Of a stretch of DNA of 43,704 nucleotides, positions 25,436 through 31,905 are shown piece after piece. The translations under genes were made by a program, and so were the position numbers. Within the stretch, counting starts at the first letter, position 1. Each line of letters opens with the position of its first letter. The stretch spans positions 1-43,704 of IMG/VR virus record IMGVR_UViG_3300005582_000020; one strand, 5' to 3'. The notes beneath the pieces are model-generated. The model saw nothing but the letters and a program-made list of their open reading frames with translations, was not told the DNA's origin and ran no database searches. The DNA is from a virus.

Positions 25436-25464
25436 TTGTATTTTTGTAGAAACTATGTTATCAT
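25436..25464 (+). promoter_or_regulatory. Early-type extended -10 promoter, DnaE-like/groES/gp44 unit
   Basis: TTGTAT (25436-25441), a 17-base spacer and TATCAT (25459-25464) preceded by TGT, i.e. an extended -10. The element CTATG-TTAT-CATAG is a short palindrome around it. The predicted start at about 25471 coincides with the ATG, and no Shine-Dalgarno sequence is present. Confidence 0.5.
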
Positions 25465-25470
25465 AGCACA

Positions 25471-25977
25471 ATGCAAATTGATATATACGGTCAGCAAATT
25501 TTAGATGAAATGGACTTATGCAGTGCCTTTCTATCTGACCCCAACATAAAAATCAAAAACGCATTAGTCTCTGATGATATCTATTTTGATAAAGATTTAG
25601 AGATAGAAAATATACCCACATTCAAGAAATATGTCAAGCAATCTATAACTAAGGAAGAGTTTGACAATCAATTACAACGTAATTGGTTTATTCCAGAAGA
25701 ATACAATCAATTAGATATAGCCAAACATGTACTAGACTTATGTCAAACTGACGCAGAATTACAACGAGTTGGGCAAGAGTTAATATTATATCAGCAACGA
25801 GATTTGTTTCAATTATTGCGTTATTGTAAGTATCTAGTTGATACTATGAGAGCAAATAAAGTTGTTTGGGGAGTAGGTCGTGGTAGTAGTGTATCCAGTT
25901 ATGTTCTGTATTTGATGGGGATACACAGAATAAATAGTTTGCATTATGACTTGTCCATTGACGAGTTCTTAAAATAA
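25471..25977 (+). CDS. DnaE-like fragment (DNA polymerase III alpha palm segment)
   Basis: A 168-residue protein whose last 35 residues (VVWGVGRGSSVSSYVLYLMG, then IHRINSLHYDLSIDEFLK) align with the conserved DnaE segment GRGS-x-x-GSLVAY-x-L-x-I-x-x-x-(D/N)PL-x-(F/Y)-x-L-x-F-x-R-FL. In bacterial DnaE this leads directly into the PDFDVDF strand that carries the catalytic aspartates. Here the stop comes just before that strand, so the protein cannot be a polymerase on its own. The N-terminal 120 residues are helical and not clearly PHP-like. It heads an operon with the GroES-like gene and the clamp loader, suggesting a replication-related role such as a decoy or accessory. Function unknown. Confidence 0.75.
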   Translation: MQIDIYGQQILDEMDLCSAFLSDPNIKIKNALVSDDIYFDKDLEIENIPTFKKYVKQSITKEEFDNQLQRNWFIPEEYNQLDIAKHVLDLCQTDAELQRVGQELILYQQRDLFQLLRYCKYLVDTMRANKVVWGVGRGSSVSSYVLYLMGIHRINSLHYDLSIDEFLK

Positions 25978-25987
25978 GGAGAAAATT

Positions 25988-26356
25988 ATGCATAGATCAG
26001 CATTAGGTAAAACAGTAGATATGTCTTCATTGGTTTCAAAAAATGAAAAAGTACGTGCCGTGGGTAACATGAACGTAAATGCTAGAGGTGATATTATCGA
26101 CAGTCACGGCAGAGTGGTACAGGATAATACACAACGAGTTAAAAGACAATATAGTAATACTGTTAATAAACCATCAATTCAAGAAGATGTACAACCAGAA
26201 GTTGTAACTCCTGTAGTTACTCCTCCACCGGTAGTAGAAGTAATAGCACCTGACTTGAATCCAGAAGAACAAAAAATGTTTGAAGAATTTGATGATTACG
26301 AAGAAGTTGAAGAAATCAAGCAAACCGAAACAGAGAAACCGAAAGCAAAGAAATGA
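25988..26356 (+). CDS. Hypothetical protein with disordered acidic tail
   Basis: A 122-residue protein. A conserved-looking N-terminal half (MHRSALGKTVDMSSLVSKNE, then VRAVGNMNVNARGDIIDSHG) is followed by a Pro/Val-rich linker and an acidic then lysine-rich tail. The N-terminal pattern is one I associate with a small protein in other marine myoviruses, without known function. AAGGAGAAAA is a strong ribosome site at 8-12 bases. Its stop overlaps the groES-like start (ATGA). Confidence 0.75.
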   Translation: MHRSALGKTVDMSSLVSKNEKVRAVGNMNVNARGDIIDSHGRVVQDNTQRVKRQYSNTVNKPSIQEDVQPEVVTPVVTPPPVVEVIAPDLNPEEQKMFEEFDDYEEVEEIKQTETEKPKAKK

Positions 26357-26721
26357 AATTAGCGTTTGAACCACATAAGTTTAGTAAAGAGAGTTTTAAA
26401 CCCGTTGGAAAACATATCATTGTAAGTGATATGGAATTTGATGAGCGAATCACGACAGGTGGAATCGTGTTGTTATCTGATAATCGTAAGGATCATGGTA
26501 TCAGACCACGCTGGGCGCAAGTATATGCATTGGGTTCTGACTTCAATGATGATGAGATACAAGTGGGTAAATGGATTTGTATTAGTCATGGAAGATGGAC
26601 ACGGGGCATTGATGTTGAAGATGAAACGGGAGAAAAGACGTTGCGTAGAGTCGATGAAAATGATATACTACTAGTATCAGACGAACCCGTCTATGATTTA
26701 ACAATTGGTGAAAAAGGATAA
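26353..26721 (+). CDS. GroES/gp31-like co-chaperonin
   Basis: A 122-residue co-chaperonin that should cap host GroEL, as T4 gp31 does for major head protein folding. KPVGKHIIV (16-24) is the first strand. DERITTGGIVLLSD holds the mobile loop with the GroEL-binding tripeptide I38-V39-L40 after G36-G37. RPRWAQVYALGSDF (51-64), VGKWICISHGRW (71-82) and DENDILLVSD (101-110) complete the GroES beta-barrel order. It has about 12 extra N-terminal residues and a short C-terminal extension compared with bacterial GroES. It overlaps the upstream stop and lies in the early-type operon with the clamp loader. Confidence 0.85.
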   Translation: MKLAFEPHKFSKESFKPVGKHIIVSDMEFDERITTGGIVLLSDNRKDHGIRPRWAQVYALGSDFNDDEIQVGKWICISHGRWTRGIDVEDETGEKTLRRVDENDILLVSDEPVYDLTIGEKG

Positions 26722-26723
26722 AA

Positions 26724-27053
26724 ATGAAATGGTTAGATAATTGGTTCTTAAAGAAAGTACGTTGGGCTTGGGATCATCAAGAAGCAGACGAAGGACCCAA
26801 TCTTGTTATGACTGGTAGTAAAAGACAAAACATCGGTCGTGCGATTTCAACAAGACATGATTCTTCTGGTGAATTAGAAAGTCGTGGGGTATCATTCAAT
26901 CTATATTCTGCTAACGGCGGGCATGTAGTTGAACTGCGTAACTATGATGATAAAGCAGACAGAATAAAAAACTCATTACATATCATACCACATGACAAAG
27001 ACTTGGGTGAAGCACTTAACCACATTATCACTTACGAAGCATTAAAACGATGA
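26724..27053 (+). CDS. Hypothetical protein (109 aa)
   Basis: A soluble alpha/beta protein with a conserved-looking ESRGVSFNLYSANGGHVVEL strand pair and a C-terminal DLGEALNHIITYEAL helix. No enzyme motif is seen. It begins 2 bases after the groES-like stop with AAGGA, and its stop overlaps the clamp-loader start, so it is part of the same unit. Such a protein occurs beside gp44 in some marine phages, but no role is assigned. Confidence 0.75.
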   Translation: MKWLDNWFLKKVRWAWDHQEADEGPNLVMTGSKRQNIGRAISTRHDSSGELESRGVSFNLYSANGGHVVELRNYDDKADRIKNSLHIIPHDKDLGEALNHIITYEALKR

Positions 27054-27973
27054 AAAATCAACTCTGGGTAGAAAAATATAGACCTCATTCTGTAGAAGAT
27101 TATGTCTTTGTAGATGACAGACAGAAAGAGCAAGTTAACGGTTGGATAGAAACTGAAAGCATCCCTCATCTATTGTTAAGTGGCGAACCCGGTACAGGTA
27201 AGACTACACTTGCAAAAGTTCTTATACAAGAATTAGGTGTAGAAGAATATGATGTATTGGAAATCAATGCATCACGTGAGAATAGTGTTGACGTAGTGCG
27301 AAACAAAATCATTGGCTTTGTGCAAACAATGCCATTTGGTAAATTCAAAGTCGTATTATTAGATGAGGCAGATTATCTAACTCCAGCAGGTCAGGCAGCA
27401 TTGCGTAATGATATGGAAGCATATCACATGACTGCACGATTTATTCTAACTTGTAACTATGAACACAGAATTATCCCTGCACTTAAAAGCAGATGTCATG
27501 AATTTAGAATAACTAAAACGGATAAGACAGAATTTACTGCACGTGCCGCAACAGTATTGGTTGCTGAGAACATAGACTTTGATTTAGATATACTAGATAG
27601 CTATGTCAGTGCTACATATCCTGACTTGCGTAAGTGTTTGAATCAGATTCAAGTAAATAGTAGTACGGGTAAATTGTTACCTCCAGTAGATGCTGGCAAA
27701 GGTGAAGATGAATTGCTTTTTGAAGCAACACAATTGTTTAAAGCAGGTAAAATTTTAGAAGGTCGTCAGCAATTACTACAACATTTAAGTTTATATCCTA
27801 GTAGATTAGAAGATATCTATCGTTGGCTGTATAATAATTTAGATTTGTGGGGTAATTCAAACGAGAAGCGTGATGCTAGTATCATTATCATTCGTAATGG
27901 TCTAGCGAATCTATCAATGGTTGGCATCCCTGAGATCAGTCTTGCAGCCACAATGGTAGAATTAACAAGTTGA
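27050..27973 (+). CDS. gp44: Clamp loader AAA+ ATPase (gp44-like)
   Basis: Large subunit of the sliding-clamp loader that opens the clamp and places it on primer-template DNA. Visible motifs are WVEKYRP (6-12), Walker A GEPGTGKT (45-52), Walker B VVLLDEAD (101-108), sensor 1 in LTCN (133-136) and the SRC motif with its arginine finger (147-149). The C-terminal helical collar starts near residue 205. At 307 residues it is close to T4 gp44 (319). The partner subunit gp62 is not recognisable in the next gene. The start overlaps the upstream stop, giving translational coupling. Confidence 0.95.
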   Translation: MKNQLWVEKYRPHSVEDYVFVDDRQKEQVNGWIETESIPHLLLSGEPGTGKTTLAKVLIQELGVEEYDVLEINASRENSVDVVRNKIIGFVQTMPFGKFKVVLLDEADYLTPAGQAALRNDMEAYHMTARFILTCNYEHRIIPALKSRCHEFRITKTDKTEFTARAATVLVAENIDFDLDILDSYVSATYPDLRKCLNQIQVNSSTGKLLPPVDAGKGEDELLFEATQLFKAGKILEGRQQLLQHLSLYPSRLEDIYRWLYNNLDLWGNSNEKRDASIIIIRNGLANLSMVGIPEISLAATMVELTS

Positions 27974-27980
27974 GAACAAT

Positions 27981-28232
27981 ATGAGATATTTTTTAGTAAC
28001 ATACGTAACTAAGCCTGATGGCAAGATTGATGAACAAGTAGAGATTTCTAAAAATCTAAAGGATAGAGATATTACTATGTGTAATATTATTTTAGATTTT
28101 AAAGAAAAGAATGTTCAGAAGAATGTAGTTCAAGGTAATGTGATGAATCTATCATGGAGTACACTGCTAGAATATTACAAAAAAGTATATCCAGACCAAA
28201 TTGATCAATTAGAAAAAATTAACGGAATATAA
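27981..28232 (+). CDS. Small conserved hypothetical protein (83 aa)
   Basis: A short alpha/beta protein: MRYFLVTYVTKPDGKIDEQVEIS forms a beta hairpin, IILDFKEKNVQK a strand-helix turn, and LSWSTLLEYYKKVYP a helix. It closes the clamp-loader unit, 7 bases after gp44. Small proteins of this shape follow gp44 in several marine T4-like phages in the position of gp62, but it is far too short to be gp62. Function unknown. Confidence 0.75.
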   Translation: MRYFLVTYVTKPDGKIDEQVEISKNLKDRDITMCNIILDFKEKNVQKNVVQGNVMNLSWSTLLEYYKKVYPDQIDQLEKINGI

Positions 28233-28260
28233 AAAAATAGGGATGTTATGAGCACCCCTA
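28231..28260 (-). terminator. Intrinsic terminator of phoH
   Basis: On the minus strand TAGGGGTG-N7-CATCCCTA (28260-28238, with one A-C mismatch) is followed by seven T residues (28237-28231). It lies 7 bases after the phoH stop. The plus-strand reading lacks a T-run, so it works mainly for phoH. Confidence 0.8.
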
Positions 28261-28267
28261 AACCCGA

Positions 28268-29056
28268 TTAAGCGTACAGTCTAAGTACGTGCTCTATAAT
28301 TTTGTGGCGTTGAACATCTTTCAGTTCAAAGTTACACAATTGCAACCCTGGAATCACCCCCTTCCCCAATCGATTTTGTAAGTCTAGTAGCCCATTGTCG
28401 GCTTTTTTTCTATCAGCTTGTTCTATGTCGCCAGTAATTACAATCTTACTGCCGATACTGATTCTAGTCATAATCATCTTGAGTTGACTGGGGGTTGCGT
28501 TTTGAGCCTCATCTAATACGATATAGCTATGTTTAAAGTTTCGACCTCGACAGAATGCTAGGGGTGCAATTTCCACTATCTGTTCTTCTAGCATGTGGGC
28601 GATTTCCTTTACCGTATAATACTCTCTCAATACATCAAGCAAAGGTCTTGTCCAAGGTTCCATCTTAGCGTTCAGATCACCTGGCAAGAAGCCATGCTTT
28701 TCATCATCTACCCCAACGGCGGGTCGTGTAAGAATGATACGAGAAACTTCACCTGCTTTTAGTGCTTTGATTGCAGCTAACATAGCAAGATAAGTTTTTC
28801 CCGTTCCTGCAGGTCCACCGACCACGACAATATCAGTCTCTTGGTCTAGTAGTGCGAGGATATATTTTTCTTGGTTTACTGATTTGGGCACCATGACAAT
28901 GGGCTTACTATTCAGCTTAGGACGACTTTGGTCAAAGTTGATTGTTTTTGATTCGTGTGTGTAGTATGTTTTCTGTGTGTTATCGTATTTTTTACTGTGT
29001 GCGTATCTTGTATCTTGATCCTGAGTGCGTAAAGCACTTGTTTTGCGTTTGCTCAA
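28268..29056 (-). CDS. phoH: PhoH-like ATPase
   Basis: A P-loop ATPase of the PhoH family, widespread in marine phages. Walker A is GGPAGTGKT (80-88), the Walker B strand is IVLDEAQN (179-186), and RIILTRPAVG, EKHGFLPGDL and ITGDIEQAD are the family-specific blocks. The first 55 residues are a polar, probably disordered extension. The start is TTG at 29056, backed by AGGAGA on the minus strand. Proposed roles range from phosphate-stress response to RNA metabolism; none is proven for phages. It is the one minus-strand gene in this part of the genome, with its own promoter candidate and terminator. Confidence 0.95.
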   Translation of the reverse strand: MSKRKTSALRTQDQDTRYAHSKKYDNTQKTYYTHESKTINFDQSRPKLNSKPIVMVPKSVNQEKYILALLDQETDIVVVGGPAGTGKTYLAMLAAIKALKAGEVSRIILTRPAVGVDDEKHGFLPGDLNAKMEPWTRPLLDVLREYYTVKEIAHMLEEQIVEIAPLAFCRGRNFKHSYIVLDEAQNATPSQLKMIMTRISIGSKIVITGDIEQADRKKADNGLLDLQNRLGKGVIPGLQLCNFELKDVQRHKIIEHVLRLYA

Positions 29057-29123
29057 AATATTCTCCTTTTTAGAGCCGAATGCTCATAACATTCAAGAGT
29101 ATTTAAGGTGAAACGGTCCACGC

Positions 29124-29132
29124 AATATAGCA
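29124..29132 (-). promoter_or_regulatory. Extended -10 promoter candidate, phoH
   Basis: On the minus strand TGCTATATT (29132-29124) is an extended -10 that shares TGCTATA with the dnaJ promoter. The -35 region (CAGATG at 17-bp spacing) is poor. The predicted start near 29117 gives a leader of about 60 bases containing GAATG-N7-CATTC. Confidence 0.4.
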
Positions 29133-29154
29133 TACTTTTAACACATCATCTGGT

Positions 29155-29162
29155 GATAAATA
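29155..29162 (+). promoter_or_regulatory. Late promoter, upstream copy
   Basis: GATAAATA with predicted start near 29168, giving a leader of about 56 bases before the ATG at 29224. It is one of two late elements in this 167-base divergent intergenic stretch. Confidence 0.55.
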
Positions 29163-29194
29163 TTAGGCTACGCTACAAAAAATCTAATTGCTCA

Positions 29195-29218
29195 TTATCA
29201 TTGCAAGAATGATAAATA
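29195..29218 (+). promoter_or_regulatory. Second late promoter overlapping an inverted repeat
   Basis: TTATCATT-N5-AATGATAA (29195-29202 with 29208-29215) is a perfect 8-bp inverted repeat. Its right arm runs into GATAAATA (29211-29218). The T4 spacing places the start exactly on the A of the ATG at 29224. Confidence 0.5.
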
Positions 29219-29223
29219 CAACT

Positions 29224-29847
29224 ATGAGTAAACTTCCATCTGACGACTTTTTTAAAGATATAGATTATCCAAATATTATTGATAATATCAAGGGTATCTT
29301 CACCAGCGACGGTACCATTAATACATTGCTTGACTTTGAGCGTGTATTAGATGAGGCAGACTTGTACGCATACCAGAACTGGGAACTAGGTGAACTTGTC
29401 AACGGTCCTATTAGCAAAAAATACACAGTAACCTGTGTGTTTATGTATCCCGAGAAACTAATGCCCAATCCAAAAGGTGGAAAGAGATTAACACACTTAG
29501 GATGTACTATACATTTCAAGAAAACATCAATTGAAGTTCCAGTAAAAATCGAAGGACATGAAGATTTTGAACCAGGCACACATTATCCTAAGATGGTTGA
29601 GAAGCCGGTATGGTTAGTACGTATTGAAATACCAAGAGAATTAATGAATGATGTCCGTGAAGGTAGTATTGACTTAGCAGGACAGACAATTGAACTAGAT
29701 GATTTAGATTCAGCATACGAAGATGACCTAGATAAAGAAGGTACTGAAGAACAAGGTAATGCGCCAGCCAATCAGGCTATGGGTCAACCACCAATGGCGG
29801 GCGGTATGCCACCGCAACCAATGGCACCCCCTCAGGGAGCAATGTAA
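29224..29847 (+). CDS. Conserved virion-type protein with Pro/Met/Gln-rich tail
   Basis: A 207-residue protein; the start at ATG 29224 (MSKLPSDDFF) is chosen over a TTG at 29188. Conserved-looking blocks are YPNIIDNIKGIFTSDG, LLDFERVLDEADLYAYQNWE, GELVNGPISKKYTVTCVFMY and EKPVWLVRIEIPRELMNDVR. The last 30 residues are rich in Pro, Met, Gln and Gly and likely disordered. I associate this arrangement with a structural or baseplate-associated protein of marine T4-like phages, without a firm assignment. Its stop overlaps the next start (TAATG). No Shine-Dalgarno sequence is seen. Confidence 0.75.
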   Translation: MSKLPSDDFFKDIDYPNIIDNIKGIFTSDGTINTLLDFERVLDEADLYAYQNWELGELVNGPISKKYTVTCVFMYPEKLMPNPKGGKRLTHLGCTIHFKKTSIEVPVKIEGHEDFEPGTHYPKMVEKPVWLVRIEIPRELMNDVREGSIDLAGQTIELDDLDSAYEDDLDKEGTEEQGNAPANQAMGQPPMAGGMPPQPMAPPQGAM

Positions 29848-30425
29848 TGAGACTAGTTGAAAACTTAGATTATCGTGATTTAGTTGGACAAGTAATCCCA
29901 ACATTATCTATTGATGAATATGAAGCAAAAGCAGGAAGCAATGATGAGATTATCACATTAGCTTTTAAAGTTGTCGGTAAAGCAGCTAGTACAGATTTGG
30001 TTGATTGGTTTGAACGTGGTTACGAGTGGGTACTAGATGCACAAGTAAGTGAAGGTGAGTATACTGCTGGAAAATATTTAGTTTTTGTTGAGATTGAAAG
30101 AAGAACTAAAGCAGTTGAACGTATTGTTGAATTGATTGATGACTTAGAAACACTAACAAACATGTCATTAGCAGATTGGACAGTTACAGTTGATGGTTCA
30201 GAATATGGTGCAGATATTTCAGAGTTAAAAGGTTTGTTCGAATTAAGTCCTCATTCTTACCGTGAAAGCAATCCGGAAGATACTGAAGAAGATGAAGAAG
30301 ATGAAAAAGAAAATATTGAACCTGAATTAAATGAAATGCGTAGACAAGCTGGATTAGAACCAGCTAAGATGAATAAACAAAAAGATAGTTTATTAAAAGA
30401 TTTTATTGCAAAGGCAGGATTATAA
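29847..30425 (+). CDS. Conserved hypothetical protein with acidic linker
   Basis: A 192-residue protein. An N-terminal alpha/beta domain (to about residue 138) carries LGQVIP-like strands, WFERGYEWVLDAQVSEGEY and YLVFVEIERRTKAVERIVEL. An acidic run (EDTEEDEEDEKENIEPE) and two short helices (MRRQAGLEP, DFIAKAGL) follow, like repeats in the 1045-aa protein. The first domain resembles small virion-associated domains in marine phages but is unassigned. It is coupled to its neighbours on both sides. Confidence 0.7.
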   Translation: MRLVENLDYRDLVGQVIPTLSIDEYEAKAGSNDEIITLAFKVVGKAASTDLVDWFERGYEWVLDAQVSEGEYTAGKYLVFVEIERRTKAVERIVELIDDLETLTNMSLADWTVTVDGSEYGADISELKGLFELSPHSYRESNPEDTEEDEEDEKENIEPELNEMRRQAGLEPAKMNKQKDSLLKDFIAKAGL

Positions 30426-30426
30426 C

Positions 30427-31026
30427 ATGGCAACATTATTAGCAAAAAAAGCAGACGGTACTATACCATTAGCAAAGACAGACGATCACCACGAAGCATT
30501 AGCGGCTGATCCTAGTATATCAGCATTCCCGCAAGGTAGCTCATTCGGAGGAACATCTTCAAACGGATTCGGTACAACCGCACCCGGCTTTGGTGCAGTT
30601 CCCCCAGCATCAAGCTCCAGTGGACTCGGAAGTTTTGGAGCAGTTATTCCAGGAAAAGACTCAGGAGGAAATATGGCAGGATCAGTACAAGTAACACACA
30701 ATCAAGCAGAGTCACTAAAAAGTGGCGGTGGTGCAATGAGTGAAGGTGGAGAATCTACTGTAGCATTGGATCAAAGTTCTACAGATTGGATCAACAAGAA
30801 AATGCGCCCAATGATGGGTTGGATTTATATGTTGACATGTACATGTGACTTTGTTATCTTCCCGGTACTATGGTCAGTGTTACAAGCAATGAGTCATGGC
30901 TCAGTAACAAGTCAATGGCAACCATTGACATTACAAGGTGCAGGACTTTACCATATTGCAATGGGCGCAGTTCTAGGTATTGCCGCATACGGTCGTACAA
31001 AAGAAAAAGTAGCCGGCGTAGCTTAA
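30427..31026 (+). CDS. Holin, GTA 3TM-type, with long Gly/Ser N-terminus
   Basis: Predicted holin. The C-terminal part (MRPMMGWIYMLTCTCDFVIF, then a second hydrophobic stretch LQGAGLYHIAMGAVLGIAAYG ending RTKEK) has the look of the gene-transfer-agent holin family, whose members end in R-T-x-E-K. I count one long or two short hydrophobic helices before the final one. The first 105 residues are a flexible Gly/Ser/Ala region, which is unusual for a holin. The start is the ATG at 30427 with AGGA upstream; the longer frame from 30406 lies inside the previous gene. It would release the GH19 endolysin at 21549. Confidence 0.8.
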   Translation: MATLLAKKADGTIPLAKTDDHHEALAADPSISAFPQGSSFGGTSSNGFGTTAPGFGAVPPASSSSGLGSFGAVIPGKDSGGNMAGSVQVTHNQAESLKSGGGAMSEGGESTVALDQSSTDWINKKMRPMMGWIYMLTCTCDFVIFPVLWSVLQAMSHGSVTSQWQPLTLQGAGLYHIAMGAVLGIAAYGRTKEKVAGVA

Positions 31027-31032
31027 TAAATA

Positions 31033-31061
31033 TTGACTTAGCACACAAACTGTGCTATACT
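31033..31061 (+). promoter_or_regulatory. Strong sigma70-like promoter with internal palindrome, dnaJ
   Basis: TTGACT (31033-31038), a 17-base spacer and TATACT (31056-31061) with TGC before it, each hexamer 5/6 to consensus. TAGCACA-N5-TGTGCTA (31039-31045 with 31051-31057) fills the spacer and touches the -10, an operator-like placement. The predicted start is at about 31068, one base before the ATG at 31069. Confidence 0.8.
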
Positions 31062-31068
31062 CAATACT

Positions 31069-31881
31069 ATGGAACACTATCAAACTTTAGGGGTAGACAG
31101 AAATGCCTCCTCCGATGACATTAAAAAAGCATATCGCAAATTAGCAGGAGTTCATCACCCGGACAAGGGTGGTGATACTGCTACATTTCAAAAAATTCAA
31201 AGTGCTTATGAAACACTAAGCGATCCACAAAAGAAACAAGAATACGATAATCCAAATCCGTTTGGTCAAGGCGGTGGCCCTGGTGGCTTTCACTTTACTA
31301 CAGGTGGAGGAGGGTTTAATATGCAGTTCAATGATATTTTTGGGCAGATGTTTGGGGGACAACGTAATAATCCTTTTGGTCATTCTTTCCAACAAACATT
31401 TAAGACAACCATTTGGGTATCGTTAGAACAAGTATTCAATGGGGCTGAACAACTATTACAACTACAAGGTCAGGGCGGCCCTCAAACTATTAAAGTTGAG
31501 ATTCCAAAAGGAATAGAGAACGGTGCTCAAATGAGATATGATAATCTCATTGCCGGCGGAGTTCTTATTGTTGAATTCAGAGTTCATGTACATCCTAAGT
31601 TTGACCGTGTGGGGCAAGACTTAGTTTCACAACATAGAATTAGTGTATTAGATTTGATTGTGGGTACGTCATTTGATTTCACTACTATTAGTGGGAAAAC
31701 ATTTCAAGTCCAAGTCAAACCAGGAACACAACCTGATAGTACATTAAGAGTTTCGGGTCAGGGATTACCTCACATGAATGAACAAGGCAACGGTGACCAA
31801 TTGCTATTGCTTAAACCATTTATTCCTGATAAAATAGACAACAAGATAACTGCTAGCATTTTGCAGAGTCGAAGTAATTAA
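31069..31881 (+). CDS. dnaJ: DnaJ/CbpA-type co-chaperone (type B J-protein)
   Basis: A 270-residue Hsp40. The J-domain (2-62) carries the DnaK-contact HPD at 30-32, with KKAYRKLAGVHHPDKGG and SAYETLSDPQKKQEYD around it. A Gly/Phe-rich linker (66-110) follows, and then two C-terminal beta domains (TIWVSLEQVFNGAEQLLQ; IKVEIPKGIENGAQMRY; HISV-like and LRVSGQGLPHM blocks). There is no CxxCxGxG zinc domain, so it is type B. Substrate binding and delivery to host DnaK are the expected role. It has no Shine-Dalgarno sequence and a start codon beside the predicted transcription start. It is followed by clpA. Confidence 0.92.
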   Translation: MEHYQTLGVDRNASSDDIKKAYRKLAGVHHPDKGGDTATFQKIQSAYETLSDPQKKQEYDNPNPFGQGGGPGGFHFTTGGGGFNMQFNDIFGQMFGGQRNNPFGHSFQQTFKTTIWVSLEQVFNGAEQLLQLQGQGGPQTIKVEIPKGIENGAQMRYDNLIAGGVLIVEFRVHVHPKFDRVGQDLVSQHRISVLDLIVGTSFDFTTISGKTFQVQVKPGTQPDSTLRVSGQGLPHMNEQGNGDQLLLLKPFIPDKIDNKITASILQSRSN

Positions 31882-31905
31882 ATAAGATTTTAAAAGGAAA
31901 TCATT

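Noticed and set aside
27981-28232. gp62 small clamp-loader subunit
   Set aside because: The position after gp44 fits, but 83 residues is less than half of gp62 and no shared motif is visible.
31025-31032. AATAAATA as a late promoter for dnaJ
   Set aside because: It overlaps the holin stop codon, and a much stronger sigma70-like promoter follows at once. Dual control is possible but not supported further.
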